64,000 nt of DNA from positions 682,001 to 746,000 of the forward strand of contig NZ_CP053840.1 in the NCBI RefSeq assembly GCF_013201665.1. Reading direction: 5' to 3'. Made by a program: the position numbers and the translations under genes. This document shows, one piece after another, positions 29,653 to 38,172 of this stretch (positions within the stretch are counted from its first letter, which is position 1; each line of letters opens with the position of its first letter). This DNA is from Arcobacter venerupis (GTDB taxonomy: Bacteria; Campylobacterota; Campylobacteria; Campylobacterales; Arcobacteraceae). The notes beneath the pieces were generated by a model, which saw only the letters and a program-made list of their open reading frames with translations, ran no database searches and was not told where the DNA came from.

Positions 29653-30458
29653 AAGCAAAAAAAGATTTCTTTGAAAATTTAAAAAAATTATCTCTTTTAT
29701 ATGTTGAAGATGATGACAGTACAAGAGAAGAATTGGAATTTTTTTTAAAGAATAAAGTAAAAGAACTTTACGTAGCAAAAAATGGACAAGAGGGTTTTGA
29801 TTTTTTTGAAAAGTACAAACCTGATTTAATTATTACAGATATTCAAATGCCAGTAATGAATGGTATAAAAATGGTTAAATTAATAAAAGAAACTAATCAA
29901 ACGATTCCTATAGTAATAATTACAGCTTTTAATGACTCAGAGTATTTATTAGAAGCTATAAAACTAAATGTAACAAACTATCTAACAAAACCCTTGAATC
30001 TTTTCTCTTTAAGTGAAGTATTATCAACTATCTCAAAAAATATAAATCTTGAAATACAAAATAATAAGATTTATAATACATTAGAACAATATAAAAATAT
30101 TCTTGACGAAAATGTAATAATATTAAAAGCAGATATTTATGGAATAATAACTTATGTAAATGAAGCTTTTGAAAGAATCTTTGGATATAAAAAAGATGAA
30201 TTAATTGGTAAAACTTACTTTTTTCTAGAACAAAATAATTTAGCAAAAGATGAAGAATCTAAAAAATTAGATAAAATTTTTAGTGAAAATATTTGGAAAG
30301 GTAATATCTTAAATTTTAAAAAGAATGGTGAATTTTTATATTGTGATATAACTATGTATCCTTTAACAAATAATGCAGGAAATATTGTTGAATATATGGG
30401 AATTTATTCTAATGTTACTGAAATTGAGAATTCTAATTCTAGGCTTGAAGATAAATAA
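29649..30458 (+). CDS. Receiver-PAS response regulator
   Basis: This 269-aa protein starts with a receiver domain (LLYVEDDDSTREE; phospho-acceptor in LIITDIQMPVMNG; Lys in YLTKPLNLF). A PAS-PAC domain follows (ITYVNEAFERIFGYKKDELIGK, residues about 160-181). No output domain is present. It sits between a degenerate kinase and a full kinase, overlapping the former and 18 bases before the latter. It may relay phosphate or scaffold the pair. Confidence 0.88.
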   Translation: MKAKKDFFENLKKLSLLYVEDDDSTREELEFFLKNKVKELYVAKNGQEGFDFFEKYKPDLIITDIQMPVMNGIKMVKLIKETNQTIPIVIITAFNDSEYLLEAIKLNVTNYLTKPLNLFSLSEVLSTISKNINLEIQNNKIYNTLEQYKNILDENVIILKADIYGIITYVNEAFERIFGYKKDELIGKTYFFLEQNNLAKDEESKKLDKIFSENIWKGNILNFKKNGEFLYCDITMYPLTNNAGNIVEYMGIYSNVTEIENSNSRLEDK

Positions 30459-30476
30459 TATAAGGATGTTAATTAA

Positions 30477-33053
30477 ATGAGAAATTTAAGTATTAGAATT
30501 AAATTAATAATTATTTTTATTTTAATAAAAATAATTCCACTACTACTTATAGCTTATATAGCTTATGAGGGAGTTCTAAAATTAGATACTTATCTAGTAA
30601 AAAGTACAAAATTCTTATTTAATCAAAGTAAAGAAATTATAATTAATACAGCTAATGCTTCAACTGAAGATAGCATAAAAAATCTTGATAAAAAATCACA
30701 AGAATCTTTGGAAAAAGTAACCTATGAAATTGCAAATCATGTTGCAGATTTTTTATATGAAAGAGACAAAGACATACTTTTTTTATCTAAGTTAAATTTA
30801 AATCAAAATATTTTACAAAGTTTTTATGATTCTAAGAAAAAAAGTATTACTACCCATGGAGAATATTATTATGATGATGCTACAAATAGTTATAAAACTA
30901 ATGAAAATATAAAACCAGAGCAAAGAACTCATAAAACAGCAAATCTTGTTGATAATAAAAGAGAGTTTAATTATATTGATCCAATAAATTTTTCAGAAAA
31001 AGAGATACCAATTTATAAAGAGATAACATTTTTTGATTTAGATGGTAATGAAAAATATAAAATATCTTCAATTAATGAGAAAAAGTTAAATATTTCAAAT
31101 AAGAAAAATACTTATGTGAGTTCTGAAACTTATTTTAATGATATCTCAAAATTAAAAAATGGTGAAATTTATGTTTCAGATGTTATTGGTGAATATGTAG
31201 GTACAAAATCAATTGGAACTTTTACAAAAGAGAAAGCGAAAAAAGCAGGAATTGAATTTGAACCAGAAAAATATGCATATGCTGGATTGGAAAATCCCTT
31301 AGGAAAGAAATTTGATGGAATTATTAGATTTGTAACGCCAGTGTTTGATAATGGGAATAAAATAGGTTATGTTTCTATTGCTTTAGATCATCGACATATT
31401 AGAGAATTTACAGATACTTCTAATCCGACTGAAAAACAAGTAAAACAAAATATTTCTGATGCAACCTTTGGTAATTATGCTTTTATGTGGGATTATGAAG
31501 GTAAAAGTATTTCTCATCCAAGGGATTATTCTATCATTGGATATGATAAAAATACTGGAAAAAAAGTTATGCCATGGTTAAGTACTGATATTGCAGAAAA
31601 ATATTATGCTTCAAATCAAGAGATAAATGATTTCCTAAAAGATTATCCAGTATTTGAAAATCAAAGTTTAACAAAAAAACCAAATCTTAAACAATTAAAA
31701 GAAGATGGGAATGTTGGTTTAGATTGTAGATACTTAAATTTTGCACCTCAATGTGAAGGATGGATGCAAGTAACTCAAAATGGTGGATATGGTTCATTTA
31801 TTATAAATTGGAGTGGAGTTTGGAAATTAACAACTGCTGCTGCAATTCCATACTATACCGGAAAATATTCAAATAGTAAAAGAGGTTTTGGAATTGTAAC
31901 AATTGGTGCAAGTGTTGATGATTTTCATGCTGCAGCTAATGAAACTAAAAAGAATGTAGCTTCAATACTAAAAAACCAAACAAATAATATGGAAGAAATA
32001 GTAAATTATAATCAATCTGAAATTGAAGTATTTATAAAAGGATTAATTAATGAATTAACTATGGTTACATTTGCCATGATAATTTTAATTATAGTTGTGG
32101 CTTTATTAATGTCTGGATATTTAAGTAGAAAAATCGAAAATATTTTAATTGGGACAAAAAGATTTTCTAATAATGAATTAGATTATAGAATTAAAGTTAA
32201 TTCAAAAGATGAAATAGGCCAATTAGAAAACTCTTTTAATGAAATGGCAGCAAAAATTGAAGAACTAATTAAAGAAGAAAAAGAGATAAATGAAACTTTA
32301 GAAAAAAGAGTTTTAGAAGAAACATTAAAACAAAAAGAGCAAGAACAGCTTTTAATTCAGCAAACAAGACTTGCTGCAATGGGTGAAATGATAGGAAATA
32401 TCGCACATCAGTGGAGACAACCTTTAAATGCCTTAGGATTAGTTTTCCAAAATCTTAAATTCTCTTATGAAATTGGAGAATTAAATGATGAAGTGATTGA
32501 TAGAACTGTAGGTAAAGCTAATATTCTTACTAATAATATGTCAAAAACAATAGATGATTTTAGAAATTTTTTCAGACCAAATAAAGAGAAAGAGTATTTC
32601 GATATAAATAAAGGTATCTTAGATGCAATTAATTTAGTTGAATCAACTTTTGAACACCATAGTATAAAACTGGAGAAATATTTTAAAGAAGATAAAATCG
32701 AAGTTTTAGGTTTTCCAAATGAATTTTCACAAGCTATATTAAATATAATTTCTAATGCAAAAGATGCACTTGTAGAAAATAAAATAGAAAATCCAATTGT
32801 AAAAATTGAAACTAAAATCCAAGATGAATTTGTTTTTATTTCTATAAAAGATAATGCTTGTGGAATAAAAGATGAGATAATAAATAAAATATTTGAGCCA
32901 TATTTTACAACTAAACATGAAGTTCAAGGAACAGGAATTGGTCTTTATATGTCTAAAATTATTATAGAAAAAAATATGAATGGTCAAATCATTGTTGAAA
33001 ATACTCATGAAGGTGCAAATTTTATTATAAAATTATCTTTGAAAGAAGAATAA
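30477..33053 (+). CDS. Cache-domain sensor histidine kinase
   Basis: This 858-aa sensor has an N-terminal span, a very large periplasmic region of about 500 residues with a Cache-like pattern, a second span near residues 525-545, HAMP, and the kinase core. The acceptor is His644 in IAHQWRQPLN. The ATP-binding boxes are NIISNAKDALVE, KDNACGI and GTGIGLYMSKII. The periplasmic part includes LDCRYLNFAPQCEGWMQVTQ, whose two Cys may form a disulfide. It is the only complete kinase of this three-gene cluster. A terminator hairpin begins at its stop codon. Confidence 0.92.
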   Translation: MRNLSIRIKLIIIFILIKIIPLLLIAYIAYEGVLKLDTYLVKSTKFLFNQSKEIIINTANASTEDSIKNLDKKSQESLEKVTYEIANHVADFLYERDKDILFLSKLNLNQNILQSFYDSKKKSITTHGEYYYDDATNSYKTNENIKPEQRTHKTANLVDNKREFNYIDPINFSEKEIPIYKEITFFDLDGNEKYKISSINEKKLNISNKKNTYVSSETYFNDISKLKNGEIYVSDVIGEYVGTKSIGTFTKEKAKKAGIEFEPEKYAYAGLENPLGKKFDGIIRFVTPVFDNGNKIGYVSIALDHRHIREFTDTSNPTEKQVKQNISDATFGNYAFMWDYEGKSISHPRDYSIIGYDKNTGKKVMPWLSTDIAEKYYASNQEINDFLKDYPVFENQSLTKKPNLKQLKEDGNVGLDCRYLNFAPQCEGWMQVTQNGGYGSFIINWSGVWKLTTAAAIPYYTGKYSNSKRGFGIVTIGASVDDFHAAANETKKNVASILKNQTNNMEEIVNYNQSEIEVFIKGLINELTMVTFAMIILIIVVALLMSGYLSRKIENILIGTKRFSNNELDYRIKVNSKDEIGQLENSFNEMAAKIEELIKEEKEINETLEKRVLEETLKQKEQEQLLIQQTRLAAMGEMIGNIAHQWRQPLNALGLVFQNLKFSYEIGELNDEVIDRTVGKANILTNNMSKTIDDFRNFFRPNKEKEYFDINKGILDAINLVESTFEHHSIKLEKYFKEDKIEVLGFPNEFSQAILNIISNAKDALVENKIENPIVKIETKIQDEFVFISIKDNACGIKDEIINKIFEPYFTTKHEVQGTGIGLYMSKIIIEKNMNGQIIVENTHEGANFIIKLSLKEE

Positions 33054-33081
33054 AATAGAGTTTTTTTCAAAACTCTATTTT
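33052..33081 (+). terminator. Rho-independent terminator after the Cache kinase
   Basis: AAAATAGAGTTTT (33052-33064) pairs with AAAACTCTATTTT (33069-33081) around a TTTC loop. The left arm overlaps the kinase stop codon. Confidence 0.85.
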
Positions 33082-33086
33082 CTCTA

Positions 33087-33115
33087 TTGACAAATGAAAA
33101 TTTATTAATTATACT
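33087..33115 (+). promoter_or_regulatory. Promoter of the leuA leader
   Basis: Consensus TTGACA at 33087-33092 and TATACT at 33110-33115 are separated by exactly 17 bases. The predicted start is near 33122, giving a leader of about 200 nt before leuA. Confidence 0.8.
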
Positions 33116-33147
33116 TAAGCACTTTAAAACAAAACAAGGAGAGATAT

Positions 33148-33225
33148 ATGAAAATATTTAATTTTTATAATAACCATTTCATCAAAAGTGTAAACTCTCT
33201 TCTGCTTCTTTCTTTTTCTCTCTAA
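33148..33225 (+). CDS. Leucine-rich leader peptide upstream of leuA
   Basis: This 25-codon ORF has a strong AAGGAGAG site five bases before the ATG. Its C-terminus reads NSLLLLSFSL, with five Leu in the last eight residues, and it is placed on the leuA transcript. A perfect inverted repeat (TAATTATAAA arms, 33223-33244) starts at its stop codon. A short hairpin (AAAAC-TCA-GTTTT) followed by a T-rich tract lies near 33270. This is the classical layout of amino-acid attenuation: ribosome stalling at Leu codons when leucine is scarce would alter downstream folding. The function is inferred from position and composition. Confidence 0.7.
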   Translation: MKIFNFYNNHFIKSVNSLLLLSFSL

Positions 33226-33295
33226 TTATAAATTTTTATAATTACAAATCACAACAAAATAATCAAAACTCAGTTTTTCTTTTTTTATTTAAAAA
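33223..33295 (+). promoter_or_regulatory. Candidate attenuator region of leuA
   Basis: It contains the ten-base inverted repeat at 33223-33244 that overlaps the leader stop codon. Downstream is a weak stem with a T-rich stretch before leuA. The stems are A/T only and short, so attenuation by this exact structure is uncertain. Confidence 0.4.
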
Positions 33296-33328
33296 AAGAT
33301 ATAATAAATAACATTTTAAAAGGTTAAT

Positions 33329-34885
33329 ATGATGGATAAAAATAAAATTATAGTATTTGATACAACATTAAGAGATGGTGAACAAAGCCCTGGCTGTTCT
33401 ATGAACACTGAAGAAAAAATTAAAATAGCTTTACAATTAGAAAAATTAGGCGTAGATGTAATAGAAGCTGGATTTGCAGCAGCAAGCCCTGGAGATTTTG
33501 ATGCAGTTAGCAGAATTGCAGAAATAGTTAAAAATTCAAGTATCTGTTCACTTGCAAGAGCAATTGATAATGATATTAAACAAGCTGGATTAGCTGTTAG
33601 ACATGCTCAAAAACATAGAATTCATACATTTATTGCAACTTCACCAATACATATGAAATATAAATTAAAAATGAGTGAAGAAGAAGTAATTAAAAGAGCA
33701 ATTCATGCAGTTGAATATGCAAGAACTTTTGTTGACGATGTTGAGTTTTCATTAGAAGATGCAGGAAGAAGCGAAATACCTTTTATGAAAGAAGTTATGG
33801 ATGCAGTTATTGGAGCAGGTGCTAGAACAATAAATTTACCTGATACTGTTGGATATAGATTACCAACAGAATTAGGTGCAATGGTTAAAGAGTTAAGTGC
33901 ATTTGCAGGTGACAGAGCAATTATTTCAGTTCATAACCACAATGATTTAGGATTAGCAACTGCAAATACTTTAGCAGCTGTTTTAAATGGTGCTAGACAA
34001 ATAGAAGTTACAATTAATGGCTTAGGCGAGAGAGCTGGAAATTCAGCTTTAGAAGAAGCTGTAATGGCAATTAAAACACGAAAAGACGCTTTTGGTGATT
34101 TATATACAACTATTAATACACCTGAAATTTATGCAACTTCAAGATTAGTTGCAACCGTAACAGGTGTTGAGCCACAACAAAATAAAGCAATTGTTGGTAA
34201 AAATGCATTTTCTCATGAGAGTGGAATTCACCAAGATGGCGTTTTAAAACACCAAGAGACTTATGAAATTATGAAACCTGAAGATGTTGGAGTATTTAAA
34301 GATTCTACATTAATTTTAGGAAAACATTCAGGTCGAGCAGCATTTAGGGATAAAATTATTCATTTAGGATTTGATAAAGTAAGTGATGAAGAATTAAATG
34401 CTGCATTTGAAAAATTCAAAAATTTAGCTGATAAGAAAAAAGATGTTACTGATGATGATATTAGAATGTTAATTACTGATGAATCATTAAACCAAGATAA
34501 AACTTTTGAATTAGTTGGATTACAAATTTCTGATTGTACAGAAGGTGTTCCCACAGCAGCTGTTGCCATTAAGTATAAAGATACGATAATTAGAGATGCT
34601 GCAATTGGTGATGGAACTATGGATGCTATTTTTAAAACTATTGATAGATTAACAGGTTACAATGGGGAACTAAAAGATTACAAAGTAACTTCAGTAACAG
34701 AAGGGAAAGATGCTCTTGCAAAAGTTACTACAAGAGTTTCATTTGATCAAACGAGTCCTTCATTTGTTGGACATGGATTAAGTATTGATACAATGCTTGC
34801 AACTGCTAAGGCATATTTAGGAGCATTAAACTCTTACCTTTCTCAAAAAGAAAGATTGTCTAAAAACAGTGAACATCAAATCTAG
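33329..34885 (+). CDS. leuA: 2-isopropylmalate synthase
   Basis: LeuA condenses acetyl-CoA with 2-oxoisovalerate in the first committed step of leucine synthesis. The catalytic motifs are [28 protein letters not shown] and [14 protein letters not shown]. The last roughly 130 residues form the leucine-binding regulatory domain. It is 518 aa, full length. Control is likely dual: allosteric inhibition by leucine and attenuation through the leader peptide upstream. It is followed by a long terminator hairpin. Confidence 0.96.
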   Translation: MMDKNKIIVFDTTLRDGEQSPGCSMNTEEKIKIALQLEKLGVDVIEAGFAAASPGDFDAVSRIAEIVKNSSICSLARAIDNDIKQAGLAVRHAQKHRIHTFIATSPIHMKYKLKMSEEEVIKRAIHAVEYARTFVDDVEFSLEDAGRSEIPFMKEVMDAVIGAGARTINLPDTVGYRLPTELGAMVKELSAFAGDRAIISVHNHNDLGLATANTLAAVLNGARQIEVTINGLGERAGNSALEEAVMAIKTRKDAFGDLYTTINTPEIYATSRLVATVTGVEPQQNKAIVGKNAFSHESGIHQDGVLKHQETYEIMKPEDVGVFKDSTLILGKHSGRAAFRDKIIHLGFDKVSDEELNAAFEKFKNLADKKKDVTDDDIRMLITDESLNQDKTFELVGLQISDCTEGVPTAAVAIKYKDTIIRDAAIGDGTMDAIFKTIDRLTGYNGELKDYKVTSVTEGKDALAKVTTRVSFDQTSPSFVGHGLSIDTMLATAKAYLGALNSYLSQKERLSKNSEHQI

Positions 34886-34887
34886 TA

Positions 34888-34918
34888 AAATGTAAAGTAG
34901 TTTAACTACTTTACATTT
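34888..34918 (+). terminator. Terminator hairpin after leuA
   Basis: Perfect 15-base arms (AAATGTAAAGTAGTT and its complement) are separated by one base. It begins two bases after the leuA stop and ends seven bases before the next gene's ATG, so it could also affect that gene's translation. Confidence 0.8.
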
Positions 34919-34925
34919 GTCTCCT

Positions 34926-36488
34926 ATGACTAAATTTATAATTGCCTTAGCATATAAACTAGAAACATCAATAAAATATAAAAGATTTAAAGAATTTACA
35001 TATAACTTATTAGAAAACAACTCTTACCCTTATAAAAAACATTTTGATACAGCAATGATTTTTTTAGTACTTAGTACTATTGGAATTTTGATATTTGAAG
35101 TTAATCATAAAAATTTAAGAATACTAAATGATTATGAACTTTTCGCAGTTATTATTTTTGTAATTGAGTATATAGGTCGATTATGGATTAGTTCTGATAT
35201 GCATAAAATAATTTTAGATGATTATGAAAAATATCAGCTATTAAATAAAAAATATAAAATCACCAAATCAATAAAAAAAATAATTTCAAAGAAAGTAGAT
35301 TTTATACTCTCTCCAATGGCGATAGTTGATTTATTAGCTATTTTGCCTTATTACAGACCTTTAAGACTTTTAAGAATTCTTCTGATTTTTCGATTATTTA
35401 AAATTTTAAGATATGCAAACTCATTAAAAGAATTTTTACAAGTATTTAAAGAGAGAAAATTTGAACTATTTACTTTAGGACTTTTATATATAACAGTTGT
35501 ATTCTTTTCTTCAACAGTTATTTTTTTATATGAAGGACCAGAGGGTGTAAATCCAAATATTGTTGATTTTTTTGATGCAGTTTATTGGTCAATTATTACA
35601 ATCTCAACAGTTGGTTATGGTGATGTAACTCCAATAACCATAGAGGGTAAACTTGTAACTTTGGTTCTTGTAGTTTCTAGTTTTTTAGTTATTGCTTTTG
35701 GTACATCAATTATCACAACTGGTTTATCTGATAGAATGGAAATTATAAAAGAAAATAGAGTTCAATCTGAAACTTCAAAAATGCAAGATTTTGTTATAGT
35801 TTGTGGTTTTGGAATGATGGGACGATATTTTTGTGAAGAGTTATTAAGTATTGGAAAAAAATTTATAATAATTGATAATGACAAAGAGATTGTAAATAGT
35901 GCAAAAAGTTTAAATTATCTTGCAATTCATTCTGATGCTACAAATATGCAAACACTGGAAATGATGGGGATAAATAAAGGCGCAAATTCTGTTGTAGCAC
36001 TGACAAATGATGATGCTGTTAATCTATCCATTGTTTTAAGTGCAAGGGCAATAAATGAAAATATTAAAATAATTTCAAGGGTAAATAATGGTAATTCTAG
36101 AAAAAAATTTGATATTGCAGGAGTTAATCAAACAATAATATTTAATGATGTAGCAGCCTTTGTTGCATCAGAATATTTAGGTCAGCCTGTTGCTTTTGAA
36201 GCAATAGATGGAATTTTATTAAATAAAGATTTTGATGTTATTATTGATGAAGTTGAAATATTAGATAACTCAAAAATTTTAGGAAAAGATATAAATTTAG
36301 TTGATTTTAAAAATTATAATTTGACACTTTTAGGCATCATAAATTTATCTAATATGAATAATTTTATTTTTAATCCTACAAATATTAACTATACAGTTCA
36401 AAAAGATGATATTTTAATTATTATTGGTTTTAAAGCTTCTATCTCACAATTGAAATCAGATTTAATTAATTTGGATTTTAGGGTTTAA
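34926..36488 (+). CDS. Voltage-gated-like potassium channel with RCK domains
   Basis: This protein of about 520 aa has a six-span ion-channel N-terminus. The selectivity filter is in ISTVGYGDVTP, and the Arg-rich segment (RPLRLLRILLIFRLFKILRYA) resembles an S4 helix. A TrkA-N/RCK NAD-binding domain follows (FVIVCGFGMMGRYFCEEL) with a TrkA-C domain after it. It controls K+ flux across the inner membrane. The ATG at 34926 is preferred over a TTG at 34917 inside the terminator. The next gene encodes another RCK protein two bases later. Confidence 0.9.
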   Translation: MTKFIIALAYKLETSIKYKRFKEFTYNLLENNSYPYKKHFDTAMIFLVLSTIGILIFEVNHKNLRILNDYELFAVIIFVIEYIGRLWISSDMHKIILDDYEKYQLLNKKYKITKSIKKIISKKVDFILSPMAIVDLLAILPYYRPLRLLRILLIFRLFKILRYANSLKEFLQVFKERKFELFTLGLLYITVVFFSSTVIFLYEGPEGVNPNIVDFFDAVYWSIITISTVGYGDVTPITIEGKLVTLVLVVSSFLVIAFGTSIITTGLSDRMEIIKENRVQSETSKMQDFVIVCGFGMMGRYFCEELLSIGKKFIIIDNDKEIVNSAKSLNYLAIHSDATNMQTLEMMGINKGANSVVALTNDDAVNLSIVLSARAINENIKIISRVNNGNSRKKFDIAGVNQTIIFNDVAAFVASEYLGQPVAFEAIDGILLNKDFDVIIDEVEILDNSKILGKDINLVDFKNYNLTLLGIINLSNMNNFIFNPTNINYTVQKDDILIIIGFKASISQLKSDLINLDFRV

Positions 36489-36489
36489 T

Positions 36490-37185
36490 ATGTCAAAAGT
36501 AATAATTTATGGATATAGTAATCTAGGAAGCAAAATTGCAAATAGTTTAAAAAAATCTAAATTTGAAATAATAATAGTTGATTATGATGAAGATAATTAT
36601 AATAAAGCTATTTTGGATGGTTTTAATGCTTTTAATAAAGAGTTATTATTAGATGAAGAGTTATTAGAAATCGGAATTGAAAATAATGTTAAAGCTTTTT
36701 ATTGTGTAAGTGATTCTTCAAATAATAACTTTTTTGTTACACTTTCAGCCAGAAATTTGAATAAAAATATTAAAATAATATCTAAAGCAAATAGTAAACA
36801 AGATAGTAAAAAAATGCTCTTAGCTGGGGCAACAAAGATTATTAATCCTTATGAAATTGGTGCATTAAGGATGTTTAGACTATTAGAAAAACCAATTATT
36901 TCACACGTTTTAGATGAAATCCTTTTTGGAGATTCTTTATTAAATATTGAAGAATTTACAATAATTGAAGGTTCACACTTAGATGGTAAATATCTAAATG
37001 ATTTTGATTTTGCAAAAGAATTTAATATTATAATAATTGGACTAACAGATAAAGAATTAAGTAATGAGTTTATATTTAACTCATATTTTAAAAATCATAA
37101 AATTGATATTGGAGATACTTTAGTCGCAATTGGACATAGAGAGAATTTAGATAAATTTAATAAATATATAAAGGATGCAAACTAA
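36490..37185 (+). CDS. TrkA-like RCK protein
   Basis: This 231-aa soluble protein has a Rossmann opening VIIYGYSNLGSKIANSLKKS followed by a TrkA-C-like C-terminal domain (SHLDGKYLNDFDFAKEFNIIIIGL). The usual GxGxxG is GYSNLG, so nucleotide binding may be altered. It is co-transcribed with the channel gene just upstream and probably assembles with it as an extra regulatory ring. The ligand is unknown. Confidence 0.85.
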   Translation: MSKVIIYGYSNLGSKIANSLKKSKFEIIIVDYDEDNYNKAILDGFNAFNKELLLDEELLEIGIENNVKAFYCVSDSSNNNFFVTLSARNLNKNIKIISKANSKQDSKKMLLAGATKIINPYEIGALRMFRLLEKPIISHVLDEILFGDSLLNIEEFTIIEGSHLDGKYLNDFDFAKEFNIIIIGLTDKELSNEFIFNSYFKNHKIDIGDTLVAIGHRENLDKFNKYIKDAN

Positions 37186-37417
37186 TTTATGATGTAGTAT
37201 TACTATTTTTATTACCAAAATATTTAGTAAATGAGGTTATAAAATTAGTTATTCATTCACTTCATACAACAACATGAAAAAGTATAGCATTTGCTTTCTT
37301 TCTTATATGAAAGGTATCTCTTTATCAAAAGAGGATATATTCAAAGAAAAAGCATATTAAGTAAAATAAATAAAGATGAGCCAAGTAAATGTGTTGGTGA
37401 TGAATTGGAGGATGATT

Positions 37418-37747
37418 TTGATACAAGTAGCGAATCTAGAACAGTTGCAAAATAGTATAAATACTGGAAAACCTACGTTAGTTTATTTTTCAGGTGAAAA
37501 TTGTTCTGTTTGTAAGGTTTTAAAGCCTAAAATCGAGCAAGAAATACAAAAAGCCTTACCAAAGTTTGAACTTTTTGAAGTAAAAACAGATTTAGATAGG
37601 GAGTTAACAGCTAATTTTATGATATTTTCAATTCCAACAACTTTGATATTTTTCGATTCTAAAGAGTTCAAAAGATATGGAAGAAATATGAGTGTCCCTT
37701 TGTTTATAGAAGAGCTAAAAAGACCATATGAATTAATGAGTGAGTAA
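37418..37747 (+). CDS. Thioredoxin family protein
   Basis: This is a small thioredoxin-fold protein of about 109 aa with active site SGENCSVCKVLKP (CxxC) and the cis-Pro loop FSIPTTLIFF. Cytoplasmic location is inferred from the lack of a signal peptide. The TTG at 37418 is preferred because GGAGG lies six bases upstream. The ATG at 37412 is directly against GGAGG and the frame opens as far back as 37376. It precedes a heme-binding protein gene by two bases. Confidence 0.85.
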   Translation: MIQVANLEQLQNSINTGKPTLVYFSGENCSVCKVLKPKIEQEIQKALPKFELFEVKTDLDRELTANFMIFSIPTTLIFFDSKEFKRYGRNMSVPLFIEELKRPYELMSE

Positions 37748-37749
37748 AA

Positions 37750-38172
37750 ATGAAAAGAACTTTATTAATATTTTTAATTATATTTGTAGTGATGCAGTTT
37801 ATTCGTCCACAAAGAGAAAATATCGCAACGCAAAAGAATTTAGAAATTAAAGCAGATGCAAAAGTAATGGAAATCTTTCAAAAAGCTTGTTATGATTGTC
37901 ATTCAAATACAACAATTTGGCCATGGTATTCTCAAATTGCTCCTTTTTCTTGGGCTGTTTCAAATCATGTTACACAAGGGAAAAAAGCCTTGAATTTTTC
38001 TACTTGGGAAAATTATTCAGCAGAAGATAAAGAGAAAAAAATGAAAGAGATATATAGAACAGTTTATATAGCAATGCCTTTACAAAGTTATATAATGGCA
38101 CATAAAGAGGCAGATTTAACAAAAGAAGAGAGAACTTTTATTAGAAATTGGACAGGAGTTAGGTCTAAGTGA
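37750..38172 (+). CDS. Heme-binding domain protein (periplasmic, CxxCH)
   Basis: This 140-aa protein has an N-terminal membrane anchor (residues 3-18) and a single c-type heme site, CYDCH, at residues 47-51. The stretch SNTTIWPWYSQIAPFSW that follows is typical of the haem_bd family. It is likely an anchored periplasmic electron carrier or sensor. Its stop overlaps the GTG of the MutS gene. Confidence 0.87.
   Translation: MKRTLLIFLIIFVVMQFIRPQRENIATQKNLEIKADAKVMEIFQKACYDCHSNTTIWPWYSQIAPFSWAVSNHVTQGKKALNFSTWENYSAEDKEKKMKEIYRTVYIAMPLQSYIMAHKEADLTKEERTFIRNWTGVRSK

Noticed and set aside
37307-37360. 17-codon ORF (MKGISLSKEDIFKEKAY) before the thioredoxin gene
   Set aside because: No ribosome-binding site and a TAA followed by unrelated frames. 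It could be a gene remnant, but there is too little to support it. The gap 37186-37417 otherwise shows nothing clear.
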